Below, piece after piece: positions 25,051 to 40,651 of a stretch of DNA of 64,000 nucleotides. Source of the DNA: Pedococcus bigeumensis. Its GTDB lineage: Bacteria > Actinomycetota > Actinomycetes > Actinomycetales > Dermatophilaceae. The notes beneath the pieces were generated by a model. It made no database searches. It was given only the letters and a program-made list of their open reading frames with translations, and had not been told where the DNA came from. Every line of letters starts with the position of its first letter. The stretch's first letter is position 1. The stretch spans positions 1-64,000 of the forward strand of contig NZ_RCZM01000007.1 in NCBI RefSeq assembly GCF_006438965.1. Direction: 5' to 3'. The translations under genes were made by a program, and so were the position numbers.

Positions 25051-26063
25051 GCGGTACCTCCTCCGGCCACCTCGGAAGGTGCCGCCTCGAACGCTGCGCC
25101 CTCCAACGAGACCTGGTGCGCGGCATACGCGGTCGCTGCCTCACGCACCCACGCACCGTCCTCGTGGGCGGCGCGGCGGTGGGCGATGCGCTGGGTGTTG
25201 CACGGGCCGTTGCCCTTGACGACCTGCATGAACTCGTCCCAGTCGGGCTGGCCGAAGTCGTGCGCCTGTCGCTCTTCGTTCCAGCGCAGGTCGGGGTCGG
25301 GGAAGGTCACGCCGAGCGCCTCGGCCTGCGGCATGGACATGTCGACGAAGCGCTGGCGCAGGTCGTCGTTGGTGTTGCGCTTGATGCCCCACGCCATCGA
25401 CTGGGCCGAGTTGGGCGACTCGTCGTCGGGCGGCCCGAACATCATCAGCGCCGGCCACCAGAACCGGTTGACCGACTCCTGCACCATGGCCCGCTGCTCG
25501 TCGGTCCCGCGCATCATCGTCATGAGCAGCTCGTAGCCCTGCCGCTGGTGGAAGGACTCCTCCTTGCAGATCCGGATCATCGCGCGGCCGTAGGGCCCGA
25601 ACGACGTCCGGCACAGCGGCACCTGGTTGCAGATCGCAGCGCCGTCGACCAGCCAGCCGATCGTGCCGACGTCGGCGTACGACAGCGTCGGGTAGTTGAA
25701 GATCGAGGAGTACTTCTGGCGGCCCTCGATGAGCATCTCGGTGAGCTGGCCGCGGCTGACGCCGAGCGTCTCGCAGGCGGAGTAGAGGTAGAGCCCGTGG
25801 CCGGCCTCGTCCTGGACCTTGGCCAGCAGGATCGCCTTTCGGCGCAGCGAGGGGGCGCGACCGATCCAGTTGCCCTCGGGCTGCATGCCGATGATCTCGG
25901 AGTGCGCGTGCTGGGCGACCTGGCGGACCAGCGTCTTGCGGTAGCCGTCCGGCATCCAGTCGCGGGGCTCGATCCGGTCGTTGCGGCTGATCGTCGCCTC
26001 GAACTCGGCGAGCAGCTCCGCCTCGCCGTCGGTCCCGGTCGGCGCAGTGGTGGTGTCCGTCAT
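25047..26063 (-). CDS. paaA: Phenylacetyl-CoA epoxidase catalytic subunit PaaA
   Basis: A 338-residue di-iron monooxygenase subunit that epoxidises the ring of phenylacetyl-CoA. The iron ligands fall in Glu/His motifs [18 protein letters not shown] and [15 protein letters not shown], and the family stretch [16 protein letters not shown] is present. GGAGG lies ahead of the ATG, and a TetR-type operator lies 26-43 bases upstream, so this is the first gene of paaABCDE-paaJ-paaH. The ring-opening (paaZ, paaG) and ligase (paaK) genes are not in the window. Confidence 0.96.
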   Translation of the reverse strand: MTDTTTAPTGTDGEAELLAEFEATISRNDRIEPRDWMPDGYRKTLVRQVAQHAHSEIIGMQPEGNWIGRAPSLRRKAILLAKVQDEAGHGLYLYSACETLGVSRGQLTEMLIEGRQKYSSIFNYPTLSYADVGTIGWLVDGAAICNQVPLCRTSFGPYGRAMIRICKEESFHQRQGYELLMTMMRGTDEQRAMVQESVNRFWWPALMMFGPPDDESPNSAQSMAWGIKRNTNDDLRQRFVDMSMPQAEALGVTFPDPDLRWNEERQAHDFGQPDWDEFMQVVKGNGPCNTQRIAHRRAAHEDGAWVREAATAYAAHQVSLEGAAFEAAPSEVAGGGTA

Positions 26064-26088
26064 GCAACCCTCCGCAGTGAGGCGATTA

Positions 26089-26106
26089 ACTGACCGAGCG
26101 GTCTGT
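26089..26106. promoter_or_regulatory. TetR-type operator at the paaA promoter
   Basis: ACTGACCGAGCGGTCTGT is a near-palindrome (ACxGACCGx on both strands) immediately before the likely paaA promoter (TTAAT on the paa strand). Its ACTGACCG half matches the left half of the PaaR-site consensus I recall from Corynebacterium (ACTNACCG...), so it is the probable binding site of the TetR protein at 19341. Confidence 0.65.
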
Positions 26107-26337
26107 AATAGTGTCGCAGGCGCCGTCGGGTGTTGGCAAGCAAGCAGGTGGCAACCACGGTATGCCGCCCGGCTGGCAGTGCCTACGCGCGCGGCGAGGT
26201 GGGCATTACTCGCGAGTCACCCGTGATCGGTGGCAGGCTCGGGGCCGGTGCCCCGAGCCACCGCCTGAACCGCACCTCCGAACCACCCACGGCTCCGGCC
26301 ACCTGACCGCTGTTCGTCGTCGCTGGGAGGCCCATCC

Positions 26338-31857
<5,520 letters not shown>

Positions 31858-31862
31858 GCTCA

Positions 31863-32483
31863 CTGCGCCCGCCCAGTTCGCCCAGCCGGCTCACCCCACC
31901 CGCGGGACTCCTGCTCGCGGCTGGGGGCGGGAGCCGGATGGGCATGGCCAAGGCGCTGGTCGACGACCCCGGCGGTGGCTCGTTCGTCGAGCGGGGGGTC
32001 AGGGTGCTTCGTGACGGTGGCTGCTCGCCCGTCGTCGTGGTGGTGGGCGCCGAAGCGGAGCGCGCCACGGCGTTGGCGAACGGTGCCGGTGCCGACCTCG
32101 TCGTCGAGGCGAGCGACTGGGCGAGCGGCCAGAGCGCATCGCTGCGCCGGGGCATCGAAGCCCTGCAGACCACTGGAGCCAACGTGGTCTGCGTCCTCCT
32201 CGTCGACCTCCCCGACGTGGGCGCCGACGTGGCCGCGGCTGTGCTCGGGGCCGCGGGTGACGGACCCGCCGCCCTGGGGCGGGCGGCATACCAGGGGGTG
32301 CCCGGTCACCCCGTCGTGATCGGTCGCGACCACTGGGCGGCGATCCGCGACGAGGCGACCGGTGACCGTGGCGCGCGCGACTACCTCGCGTCCCACCCGC
32401 ACGCCAGCGTCGAGGTCGGTCACCTCGCGTCCGGCCGCGATGCCGACACCCCCGACGACCTGCGCACCCCCCACGACCGCTGA
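31863..32483 (+). CDS. MobA-like molybdenum-cofactor nucleotidyltransferase of the cox cluster
   Basis: A nucleotidyltransferase for the pyranopterin cofactor (MobA/MocA type). The signature GLLLAAGGGSRMG-x-AKAL lies at 31900-31950, and a VLLVDLPDVG motif and QGVPGHPVVIG follow. That signature begins upstream of the first ATG (31938), and no ATG, GTG or TTG precedes it in frame. I therefore propose CTG 31863, or CTG 31854 overlapping the carboxylase stop; starting at 31938 would remove the nucleotide-binding loop. Product about 206 residues. It probably makes the cytosine-dinucleotide form of Moco used by CoxL. Confidence 0.7.
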   Translation: MRPPSSPSRLTPPAGLLLAAGGGSRMGMAKALVDDPGGGSFVERGVRVLRDGGCSPVVVVVGAEAERATALANGAGADLVVEASDWASGQSASLRRGIEALQTTGANVVCVLLVDLPDVGADVAAAVLGAAGDGPAALGRAAYQGVPGHPVVIGRDHWAAIRDEATGDRGARDYLASHPHASVEVGHLASGRDADTPDDLRTPHDR

Positions 32484-32545
32484 ACGACCGGCCGGAGCCG
32501 TTCGACGAGAGCGCTGGACCCTTGCCCCTTCAATTACTCGGCCAC

Positions 32546-33454
32546 ATGAGTGATGCTGTGGACATGGAGCCACGCGAGGCCTTCGAGTCCGCGGGGGCAC
32601 TGACGCAGGGGCTGGCCGACACGGGATACCTCGCCGACGACGCCCTCGCGACGGTTGCCTGGCTTGCCCTCCGGCTCCAGCGCCCCCTGCTGCTCGAGGG
32701 CGAACCCGGCACGGGCAAGACCGCTCTCGCGGAGGCCATCGCCGCGTCGCTGGAGCTGCCGCTGATCCGGCTCCAGTGCTACGAGGGGATCGACGCGACC
32801 CAGGCCCTCTACGACTGGGACTTCCCCCGCCAGATCCTGCACCTGCGCGCCGTCGAGGCCGTGGCAGGCGACGGACAGGACCTGGCCGCGGTCGAGGACC
32901 AGCTGTTCGACCAGCGGTTCCTTCTGGCCCGCCCGGTCCTGCGCGCGCTGCGTGAGTCGCCTGTGATCCTCCTCGTGGACGAGATCGACCGGGCCGACGA
33001 CGAGTTCGAGGCGTTCCTGCTCGAGGTGCTCTCGACCTGGCAGGTGACCATTCCCGAGCTCGGGACCGTGACAGCCGCGACGCCGCCGATCGTCGTGCTC
33101 ACGTCCAACCGGACCCGTGAGCTGCACGATGCGCTCAAGCGTCGATGTCTCTACCACTGGATCGACCACCCCAGCCTCGAGCGTGAGCTCCAGATCGTCC
33201 GACGTCGCGCCCCCGAGGTCTCCGAATCCCTTGCCGCGCAGGTGGTTTTGACCGTTCAGCGGCTACGCAACGAGCAGGACCTCATCAAGCCGCCGGGAGT
33301 CGCAGAGACGCTCGACTGGGCCAGGGCGTTGCACGAGCTGGGTGCCTCCGACCTCGACTTCGAGACGGCTTCGGCCAGCCTGGGAGTCGCCGTGAAGTAC
33401 CGCGAGGACGCCGAGCGGGTCCGCGCCGCCCTTGACCGGATCCTGGCCCGATGA
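32546..33454 (+). CDS. coxD: MoxR-type AAA+ ATPase (CoxD-like)
   Basis: A 302-residue AAA+ protein. Walker A GEPGTGKT spans about residues 52-59, Walker B is VILLVDEIDRAD, sensor 1 is VVLTSNRTREL, and an arginine finger region is RRRCLYHW. CoxD works with the VWA protein CoxE to build the active-site copper/sulphur or equivalent ligand of CoxL-type hydroxylases. ATG 32546 is chosen; ATG 32564 or TTG 32522 are possible. It overlaps coxE by ATGA. Confidence 0.87.
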   Translation: MSDAVDMEPREAFESAGALTQGLADTGYLADDALATVAWLALRLQRPLLLEGEPGTGKTALAEAIAASLELPLIRLQCYEGIDATQALYDWDFPRQILHLRAVEAVAGDGQDLAAVEDQLFDQRFLLARPVLRALRESPVILLVDEIDRADDEFEAFLLEVLSTWQVTIPELGTVTAATPPIVVLTSNRTRELHDALKRRCLYHWIDHPSLERELQIVRRRAPEVSESLAAQVVLTVQRLRNEQDLIKPPGVAETLDWARALHELGASDLDFETASASLGVAVKYREDAERVRAALDRILAR

Positions 33455-34563
33455 CCGCGACGCCGGTGCATGCCGCTGACGAGATCCTCCTGGGTTTCGC
33501 CCGTGCCCTGCGCGCCGCCGGCGTCAACGTGACCGCCGATCGTGAGCGCACCTACCTCGACGCGGTCGAGGCCCTCGGCCTGGGCGACGAGCTCGGTGCC
33601 TACTGGGCGGGACGGGCCACGCTGTGCGCGTCACCGGCCGACCTCGAGCGCTACGACCAGGTGTATGCCGCGTGGTTCGGTCTCGAGCGCGCCGGTACCC
33701 GACGTCGTCGCGAGGCCACCCACACGGTTGCCCAGGCCTCCCTCGACGCGGGCCGCGGTCGTGGTGAGGACGCCGAGTCGCCGGAGGACGTGGTGCGGGC
33801 GCAGGCGAGCGCTGTCGAAGTGCTCCGCCATCGCGACGTCGCGTCGCTCAGCAGTGCCGAGCGGGCCCGCCTGACAGCCATGTTCGCGGCACTGCGGCCG
33901 CGCGCGCCCCGTCGCCCCGCCCACCGGCACGCCCCATCCCGGCGCGGTGACGTCGACGCCCGTCGGACCCTGAGGGAGCAGCTGCGCCGGATGGGGGAGC
34001 CCGGCCCGATCGCGTGGCGGCACAAGGGAACCCGTCCGCGCAGGGTGGTTCTCCTGGTCGACGTCTCCGGTTCGATGAGCGGCTACGCCGACGCCCTGCT
34101 GCGACTGGCCCACACCTACGCCGCCACCGGCCTGCCCGTCGAGGTCTTCACCCTCGGCACGCGGCTGACCCATGTCACCCGACCGCTGCGCCAACGCGAC
34201 CCGGAGCGGGCGATCGTGGCCTGCGGCGCCGCCGTGCCCGACTGGTCGGGAGGCACCAGGCTGGCCGAAGGGGTGAAGGTGTTCCTCGACAGGTGGGGCC
34301 GTCGGGGCATGGCCCGAGGCGCGGTCGTCGTGGTGTTCAGTGACGGCTGGGAGCGGGACGAGCCCGAGGCCCTCGGTGAGCAGATGCGGCGGCTGCGCGC
34401 CCTCGCCCACCGGGTCGTCTGGGTCAACCCGCACCGCGGCAAGCCCGGCTACGAGCCGGTCCAGCAGGGGATCGTCGCGGCGCTCCCGCACGTTGACGAC
34501 TTCGTGGCCGGACACTCGATGGCGGCCTTCGAGGAGCTCGTGGAGGTGGTCGGCCGTGCGTGA
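33451..34563 (+). CDS. coxE: VWA-domain protein, CoxE-like
   Basis: A 370-residue protein with a helical N-terminal half and a C-terminal von Willebrand A domain carrying the metal-binding MIDAS motif DVSGSMS (residues about 204-210) and a later FSDGWE. The ATPase-VWA pair (CoxD-CoxE) is the usual maturation partner set for CoxL-type enzymes. It overlaps coxD by four bases and the XdhC-like gene by eight. Confidence 0.88.
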   Translation: MTATPVHAADEILLGFARALRAAGVNVTADRERTYLDAVEALGLGDELGAYWAGRATLCASPADLERYDQVYAAWFGLERAGTRRRREATHTVAQASLDAGRGRGEDAESPEDVVRAQASAVEVLRHRDVASLSSAERARLTAMFAALRPRAPRRPAHRHAPSRRGDVDARRTLREQLRRMGEPGPIAWRHKGTRPRRVVLLVDVSGSMSGYADALLRLAHTYAATGLPVEVFTLGTRLTHVTRPLRQRDPERAIVACGAAVPDWSGGTRLAEGVKVFLDRWGRRGMARGAVVVVFSDGWERDEPEALGEQMRRLRALAHRVVWVNPHRGKPGYEPVQQGIVAALPHVDDFVAGHSMAAFEELVEVVGRA

Positions 34564-35758
34564 GGTGCTCCCGGAGCTGCTCCAGTGGTGGCGCGCCGGT
34601 GCCACCGTCGGTGTGGGCACCGTGGTCGCCACCTGGCGGTCCGCACCACGTCCGGCCGGGGCCGCGATGCTCGTGGGGCCCGGCGGCGAAGCCGTCGGCT
34701 CGGTCAGCGGCGGGTGCGTCGAGGGCGCGGTCTACGAGCTGGCGCAGGGTGTGGTCGCCGACGGTGCGCCGGTCCTGCAGCGCTACGGCGTCAGCGACGA
34801 CGACGCGTATGCCGTCGGGCTCACCTGTGGGGGCATCCTCGACGTCTTCGTCGAACAGGTCAGTCGCCAGACCTTTCCCGAGCTCGGCGAGGTCGCCGAG
34901 GACATCGAGGCGGACCGACCCGTCGCGGTCGCCACGGTCATCGAACACCCCGACCCGGCCTGGCTAGGGCGACGGCTGGTGGTGCGGCCAGAGACCGATG
35001 CCGGCGGATCCACCGGGTCGCGGGGCTCGTCGCTGGGCTCGTCGCGGGCCGACGACGCGGTCACCGACGACGCCCGCGGACTGCTCGCCTCCGGGCGCAC
35101 CGAGACGCTGACCTACGGCCCCGACGGCGAGCGCCGGGGTGAGGGCATGCGGGTCTTCATCTCCTCCTTCGCGCCTAAGCCGAGGATGCTCGTGTTCGGG
35201 GCGATCGACTTCGCGGCTGCGGTCGCGCACCAAGGGCACTTCCTCGGCTACCACGTAACCGTCTGCGATGCCCGGCCCGTCTTCGCCACCACCTCTCGTT
35301 TTCCCTCCGCCGACGAGGTCGTCGTGACGTGGCCGCACCGCTACCTCGAGTCAGAGCGCGACGCCGGGCGCATCGACGCCAGGACCGTCATCTGCGTGCT
35401 GACCCACGACCCGAAGTTCGACGTGCCCGTCCTCGAGATCGCGCTGCGGCTCCCCGAGGTCGGCTACATCGGTGCGATGGGTTCGCGCCGCACCCACGAG
35501 GACCGGATGGAGCGGCTGCGTGAGGCCGGCCTCACCGAGACCGAGCTGGACCGGCTCTCGAGCCCGGTCGGGCTGGACCTCGGGGCCCGCACTCCCGAGG
35601 AGACCGCGGTCAGCATCGCGGCCGAGATCATCGCCCTCCAGTGGGGTGGCCGGGGCGAACGCCTCGGCCGCCGGGACGGGCCGATCCACCACCACGCGCC
35701 GGGGCTGGTGGGCGCCACGACGGGCTCGGAGGAGGTGGCCGGAAACCACCCGGATTGA
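34556..35758 (+). CDS. coxF: XdhC/CoxF-family Moco maturation protein
   Basis: A 400-residue protein with the XdhC_CoxI N-terminal domain (GPGGEAVGSVSGGCVEGAVYE) and the Rossmann-like XdhC_C domain (LVFGAIDFAAAVAH, GAMGSRRTHEDR). XdhC proteins bind the Mo cofactor, support its sulphuration and deliver it to hydroxylases. GTG 34556 overlaps the coxE stop region. The final 40 residues are His/Gly-rich. The gap to coxS is 99 bases. Confidence 0.87.
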   Translation: MREVLPELLQWWRAGATVGVGTVVATWRSAPRPAGAAMLVGPGGEAVGSVSGGCVEGAVYELAQGVVADGAPVLQRYGVSDDDAYAVGLTCGGILDVFVEQVSRQTFPELGEVAEDIEADRPVAVATVIEHPDPAWLGRRLVVRPETDAGGSTGSRGSSLGSSRADDAVTDDARGLLASGRTETLTYGPDGERRGEGMRVFISSFAPKPRMLVFGAIDFAAAVAHQGHFLGYHVTVCDARPVFATTSRFPSADEVVVTWPHRYLESERDAGRIDARTVICVLTHDPKFDVPVLEIALRLPEVGYIGAMGSRRTHEDRMERLREAGLTETELDRLSSPVGLDLGARTPEETAVSIAAEIIALQWGGRGERLGRRDGPIHHHAPGLVGATTGSEEVAGNHPD

Positions 35759-35857
35759 CCGTTGCCACCATCCGGCACAGCGGGAAGTATCCGAGGTGCC
35801 GAGCCCGCCCAGCCAGCCAGCGTTCAGGCAAGCATTTCGTCACAGAGAGGTGAGCGA

Positions 35858-36379
35858 ATGACCCGCATCAGCGTCACGGTAGATGGAGTCGACTACTCGG
35901 ACGAGGTGGAGCCGCGAACGCTCCTCGTCCACTACCTGAGAGAGCAGCTGGGCAAGACAGGCACCGTGGTCGGGTGCGACACGAGCAACTGCGGAGCCTG
36001 CACCGTGCACCTCGACGGCCGCAGCGTGAAGTCCTGCAACGTGCTCGCCGTGCAGGCCGACGGTCACGACGTGACGACCATCGAGGGCCTGGCCACGAAC
36101 GGCGAGCTGCACCCGATGCAGCAGGCCTTCCACGAGTGCCACGCCCTCCAGTGCGGCTACTGCACGCCGGGCATGATCATGCAGGCGATCGACGTGCTCA
36201 ACGACAACCCGAACCCCAGCGAGCAGGAGATCCGGGTCGGGCTCGAGGGCAACCTGTGCCGCTGCACCGGCTACCACAACATCGTCAAGGCCGTGCAGCA
36301 AGCGGCAGGGGCCGGTGCCGCCACGGGGTCGTCAGCCGGCACGACGAGCGGTTCCACGTTGGGTGGTGAGCCGGTATGA
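35858..36379 (+). CDS. coxS: CoxS-like [2Fe-2S] small subunit of molybdenum hydroxylase
   Basis: A 173-residue iron-sulphur subunit. The N-terminal plant-type cluster uses CDTSNCGAC plus the Cys in VKSC, and the C-terminal four-helix cluster uses QCGYC and CRCTGY. It carries electrons from the Mo site to CoxM. AGAGAGG precedes the ATG. The C-terminal 25 residues are Gly/Ala/Ser-rich. It overlaps coxL by ATGA, starting the S-L-M run. Confidence 0.95.
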   Translation: MTRISVTVDGVDYSDEVEPRTLLVHYLREQLGKTGTVVGCDTSNCGACTVHLDGRSVKSCNVLAVQADGHDVTTIEGLATNGELHPMQQAFHECHALQCGYCTPGMIMQAIDVLNDNPNPSEQEIRVGLEGNLCRCTGYHNIVKAVQQAAGAGAATGSSAGTTSGSTLGGEPV

Positions 36380-38865
36380 CCGTCACCGAGGAGCGCACCG
36401 GCACGCCGGAGATCGGGAACCGCCGCCTCCGCAAGGAGGACCAGCGCCTGATCACCGGTCGCACCCGCTGGACCGACAACATCATCCTGCCGGGCATGCT
36501 CCACGCCGCCATGGTCCGCAGCCCGCACGCCCACGCCATGGTCACCGGCATCGACACCGAGGCGGCTCGCAAGGCCCCGGGTGTGGTGGCCGTCGTCACC
36601 GGAGCGGACGTCAAGGACGGCCAGGGCGCCGTGGCCAACGCCTGGCCGATCACCGCCGACCAGAAGGCCCCTGCCCACCTGCCGATCGTGCTGGACCACG
36701 TTGCCTGCGCCGGGGAGATCGTCGCCGTGGTGGTGGCGCGCACCGCCGCGCAGGCCCGTGACGCGGCGGAGCTCGTGGATGTCGACTACGACGAGCTGCC
36801 CGCTGTCCTCGATGCCAAGGAGGCCGTCGACGACGCCGTTCTCGCCCATCCCGACCTCGGCACCAACAAGTCCGCCCTGTGGCGGCTCGACTCCGCCGAC
36901 CAGGGCAGCGGGGGCGACGTCGACGAGGAGATCGACAAGGCTCGCGCCGAGGGCATCGTCATCGAGCGCGAGATCCGCCAGCAGCGACTGATCCCCTCCT
37001 TCATGGAGCCGCGTTCGACGGTGGTCGACCCGACCGGCGAGCAGATCACGGTGTGGACCTCCACGCAGGTCCCGCACATCCTGCGGTTCCTCATCGCGGC
37101 GACGACCGGGATCCCGGAGTCCAAGGTGAGGGTGATCGCGCCCGACGTCGGTGGCGGTTTCGGGGGCAAGCTGCAGACCACGGCCGAGGAGTTCGCGACG
37201 CTGGCCGTCGCCCGCCTGGTGGGCAAACCCGTCAAGTACACCGAGACGCGCTCGGAGTCCCTCGTCTCCGGTCACCACGGGCGCGACCAGTACCAGAAGC
37301 TCACCCTCGCGGCCACGAAGGACGGCACGGTGACGGCCCTGAAGGTCGACCTCATCGCCAACCTCGGGGCCTACGTCGGCCTCGTCGGTGGCGGTGTGCC
37401 CGTCCTCGGGGCCTGGATGTACAACGCGATCTACAAGTTCCGCGCCTACCGGTTCACCGTGCAGACCGTCCTCACCAACACCACCTGGGTGGACGCCTAC
37501 CGCGGCGCAGGCCGTCCCGAGGCGACGTTCGCGATCGAGCGGCTGATGGACGACCTGGCGGCCGAGGTCGGTGTTGACCCGCTGCAGATCCGCGAGCAGA
37601 ACTGGATCAGGAACGACGAGTTCCCGTTCACCTCGGTGGCGGGGATGACCTACGACTCGGGCAACTACGAGGTCGCGACTGCTCGTGCCGTGGAGCTCTT
37701 CGACTACGAAGGGCTGCGACGCGAACAGAGCGAGCGTCGTGAGCGCAAGGACCCCGTCCAGCTCGGCATCGGCGTCTCCACCTTCACCGAGATGTGCGGC
37801 CTGGCCCCCTCCCGCGTGCTCGGCGCCCTCAACTACGGTGCAGGCGGGTGGGAGCACGCGTCGGTCCGGATGCTCGCCACCGGCAAGGTGGAGGTCATCA
37901 CGGGCACCTCCCCGCACGGCCAGGGTCACGAGACGGCCTGGAGCCAGATCGCGGCTGACCGGCTCGGGGTTCCCTTCGAGGACATCGAGGTGCTGCACGG
38001 CGACACGCAGATCGCGCCACGCGGACTCGACACCTATGGGTCCCGCTCCCTGGTCGTCGGCGGTGAGGCGGTCGTCCGTGCCGCCGACAAGGTCGTCGAG
38101 AAGGCCAAGGTCGTGGCGGCCCACCTGCTGGAGGCCAGTGCTGACGACCTGGAGTTCTCGAACGGCCGGTTCACCGTGCGCGGCACCGACAACGGCATCG
38201 GCATCACCGAGATCGCGACCGCCCAGTTCACCTCGCACAACCTCCCCGCTGGCTTCGAACCCGGTATCGACGCCGACGCCACCTTCGACCCGGACGACTT
38301 CTCGTTCCCCCACGGCACGCACCTGTGCGCGGTGGAGGTCGACACCGAGACCGGCCAGACCACGATGCGCAAGTACGTCTGTGTCGACGACGTCGGGCAG
38401 ATCATCAACCCGTTGATCGTCGAGGGCCAGGTGCACGGAGGACTGCTCCAGGGCATCGCCCAGGCGTTGTGGGAGGAGGCCGTCTTCGACGACCAGGGGA
38501 CCCTGGTCACGGGCTCGTTCGTGGACTACACGCTGCCCACCGCCGCCGACACGATCAGCTTCGTCACGGAGAACACCACGTCTCCCTCCACCACCAACAC
38601 CCTTGGCACCAAGGGCGTTGGCGAGGCCGGCTCCATCGCCTCCACACCGGCCGTCGTCAATGCGGTCGTCGACGCACTGCGGCCACTGGGCGTCACCGAC
38701 GTCCAGATGCCGTGCACGCCGAAACGGGTCTGGAAGGCCATCCAGTCCGCCGGGTCCGTGAGCGATGCCGCGACCATCGACTCGGCCCAGCCGCACTTCG
38801 ACCCTGGTGCTCCCAACCAGGACGCCCCAGATACCGGCACCTCGACGAACGGAGCAGGCCAGTGA
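36376..38865 (+). CDS. coxL: Form II CoxL-like molybdenum hydroxylase large subunit
   Basis: An 829-residue Mo-MCD hydroxylase subunit with MPT contacts [10 protein letters not shown] and the catalytic Glu near residue 750 (GVGEAGS). The active-site loop reads AYRGAGR (about residues 374-380). In genuine CO dehydrogenases (form I) this loop is AYxCSFR with the copper-bound Cys; the Cys is absent here, so this is form II, whose substrate is not firmly known (possibly an aldehyde or another CO-like substrate). S-L-M gene order also matches form II. It overlaps both neighbours. Confidence 0.93.
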   Translation: MTVTEERTGTPEIGNRRLRKEDQRLITGRTRWTDNIILPGMLHAAMVRSPHAHAMVTGIDTEAARKAPGVVAVVTGADVKDGQGAVANAWPITADQKAPAHLPIVLDHVACAGEIVAVVVARTAAQARDAAELVDVDYDELPAVLDAKEAVDDAVLAHPDLGTNKSALWRLDSADQGSGGDVDEEIDKARAEGIVIEREIRQQRLIPSFMEPRSTVVDPTGEQITVWTSTQVPHILRFLIAATTGIPESKVRVIAPDVGGGFGGKLQTTAEEFATLAVARLVGKPVKYTETRSESLVSGHHGRDQYQKLTLAATKDGTVTALKVDLIANLGAYVGLVGGGVPVLGAWMYNAIYKFRAYRFTVQTVLTNTTWVDAYRGAGRPEATFAIERLMDDLAAEVGVDPLQIREQNWIRNDEFPFTSVAGMTYDSGNYEVATARAVELFDYEGLRREQSERRERKDPVQLGIGVSTFTEMCGLAPSRVLGALNYGAGGWEHASVRMLATGKVEVITGTSPHGQGHETAWSQIAADRLGVPFEDIEVLHGDTQIAPRGLDTYGSRSLVVGGEAVVRAADKVVEKAKVVAAHLLEASADDLEFSNGRFTVRGTDNGIGITEIATAQFTSHNLPAGFEPGIDADATFDPDDFSFPHGTHLCAVEVDTETGQTTMRKYVCVDDVGQIINPLIVEGQVHGGLLQGIAQALWEEAVFDDQGTLVTGSFVDYTLPTAADTISFVTENTTSPSTTNTLGTKGVGEAGSIASTPAVVNAVVDALRPLGVTDVQMPCTPKRVWKAIQSAGSVSDAATIDSAQPHFDPGAPNQDAPDTGTSTNGAGQ

Positions 38866-39716
38866 TCCCCGCATCGTTCGACTACCTCGCCCCCACCTCG
38901 GTGGCCGACGCCCTGTCAGCGCTCGCCGAGGCCGGCGACGACGTCGAGGTGCTCGCCGGTGGACAGAGCCTCCTGCCCATCCTGCGGATGCGTCTGAACG
39001 CCCCTGACAAGGTCATCGACCTCGGCAGGATCAAGGAGCTCCAGGGAGTCAGCGAGGACGGCGACCACGTCGTCATCGGTGCGATGACCACGTATGCCGA
39101 CGTGCTGGCGAGCGACCTCGTCCGCCAGCACGCGGGGCTGCTCACCGACGCGATCGCCGAGGTGGCCGACCCCCAGATCCGGCACCGCGGAACGGTTGGC
39201 GGGGCGCTCGTCCACGCCGACCCGGCCGGTGACGTGGGCGCTCCGGCGCTGGCGCTCGACACCGAGTTCGTCATCACCGGGAGTGGCGGCGAACGCACCG
39301 TGGCGGCCGGCGACTTCTTCCAGGACCTCTTCGAGACGGCCGTGGGGGAGGGCGAGCTCCTCACCGCCATCCGGATCCCGAAGCACACGGGCTGGGGGCA
39401 CCGCTACGAGAAGTTCGTGCGGGTGTCGCACCAGTGGTCCATCGTCGCCGTCGCGGCGACGGTGCGCGTCGACGGCGGCACCATCGCCGAGGCGCGGATC
39501 GGGTTGACCAACATGGGATCGACCCCGCTGCGGGCGACCGCGGTCGAGCAGGCCCTGGTCGGGAAGGCCGCCACCGACGAAGCCGTGCGCGACGCGTGCG
39601 CGGCAGCCGCCGACGGCACCAACCCGCCATCGGACCTCAACGGCGACAGCGACTACCGCAAGCACCTCGCCACGGTGCTGACCCGACGAGCGGTCCTCGC
39701 CGCAGCAGGAGGCTGA
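38862..39716 (+). CDS. coxM: CoxM-like FAD-binding medium subunit
   Basis: A 284-residue FAD subunit with the flavin loops AGGQSLLPILRMR and IRHRGTVGGALVHADPAGD, and the C-terminal CO_deh_flav domain. It accepts electrons from CoxS and hands them to quinone or another acceptor. The start is GTG at 38862 overlapping the coxL TGA (GTGA). Confidence 0.95.
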   Translation: MIPASFDYLAPTSVADALSALAEAGDDVEVLAGGQSLLPILRMRLNAPDKVIDLGRIKELQGVSEDGDHVVIGAMTTYADVLASDLVRQHAGLLTDAIAEVADPQIRHRGTVGGALVHADPAGDVGAPALALDTEFVITGSGGERTVAAGDFFQDLFETAVGEGELLTAIRIPKHTGWGHRYEKFVRVSHQWSIVAVAATVRVDGGTIAEARIGLTNMGSTPLRATAVEQALVGKAATDEAVRDACAAAADGTNPPSDLNGDSDYRKHLATVLTRRAVLAAAGG

Positions 39717-39720
39717 GTCC

Positions 39721-40491
39721 GTGGAGCTGAGCCACACCTTCACCGTGCCGGCGACGGTCGACCAGACCTGGGCCACCTTCATGGACCTGCCCCTGGTCGG
39801 CGGGTGCTTCCCCGGCGCCACCGTCACCGAGGTGACCGAGGAAGGTTTTGCCGGCACGGTGAAGGTCAAGCTCGGCCCGATCGCGCTGCTCTACACCGGG
39901 ACGGGTGCCTTCGTCGAGCGGGACGACGACGCCCACCGGGCGGTCATCGAGGCCAAGGGCAAGGACAAGCGGGGCAACGGCACGGCCGGCGCCACCGTGA
40001 CGATCCAGCTGACCGACGCCGGCGACGGCTCGACGCGTGCCGACGTGCAGACCGACCTCGCCGTGACCGGCAAGCCCGCCCAGTTCGGGCGAGGCGTGAT
40101 GCAGGACGTGTCGGACAAGCTGCTGGGCCAGTTCATCGCCTGCATCGAGGGCAAAGTCGGCGATGCGCTGCCGCAGGTCGCGGAAGACGGGGCAGCCGGC
40201 ACCGCACCCGAGCCCACCCCCGAGGCCGCCGCAGAGCCGACGGCCGCTGCGGCGCACCCCGCCGCTGCGGCGGCAGCCTCAACCCCGGCACCAGCCACGC
40301 CAGCACCGGCCACGCCTGCAGCAGCCGCTGCCCCACCGGCCACGACGGCCAAGGTCGAGGACAAGGACGACGCACTCGACCTGGGCTCCACAGTGCTCCC
40401 GATCCTGCTCAAGTCCTACGGCAAGCAGGTCGTCATCGGTGTCGTGGTGGTCGTCGCCGTGGTCGTGATCTGGCGAGCGCTCAGCGGCTGA
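39721..40491 (+). CDS. coxG: CoxG-like SRPBCC protein with C-terminal membrane anchor
   Basis: The 256-residue product starts with an SRPBCC domain (1-150; HTFTVPATVDQTWATFMDLPLVGGCFPGA). An Ala/Pro-rich linker (about 160-220) follows, then one transmembrane helix near the C-terminus (VVIGVVVVVAVVVIW). CoxG is reported to tie CO dehydrogenase to the membrane and supply quinone, so this may couple the form II enzyme to the respiratory chain. Start GTG, four bases after coxM. Confidence 0.88.
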   Translation: MELSHTFTVPATVDQTWATFMDLPLVGGCFPGATVTEVTEEGFAGTVKVKLGPIALLYTGTGAFVERDDDAHRAVIEAKGKDKRGNGTAGATVTIQLTDAGDGSTRADVQTDLAVTGKPAQFGRGVMQDVSDKLLGQFIACIEGKVGDALPQVAEDGAAGTAPEPTPEAAAEPTAAAAHPAAAAAASTPAPATPAPATPAAAAAPPATTAKVEDKDDALDLGSTVLPILLKSYGKQVVIGVVVVVAVVVIWRALSG

Positions 40492-40518
40492 GACCAAACG
40501 GCCGCCTAGCCCACCAAA

Positions 40519-40540
40519 CGGATGAGGACGGCATCATCCG
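40519..40540. terminator. Weak hairpin after the cox cluster
   Basis: CGGATGA and TCATCCG pair around an 8-base loop 28 bases past the coxG stop. It has no T-tract, so it may be an RNA 3'-end structure or a weak terminator. Confidence 0.35.
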
Positions 40541-40651
40541 CTCATGTGGACCTGCGGTGACCTACCCTGAAACTGGTCGGTCACATGGCAGGGTGGCCGC
40601 ACCGCAGAGCCGCGGCCACACGGCATACCGCAAGCACAGGAGCGCGCCCAG

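Noticed and set aside
36376-38865. Calling this cluster an aerobic CO dehydrogenase
   Set aside because: The large subunit lacks the active-site Cys of form I and has AYRGAGR, so CO oxidation is not supported.
36271-38874. An 867-codon open frame opposite coxL
   Set aside because: Same reason: shadow of a well-supported gene.
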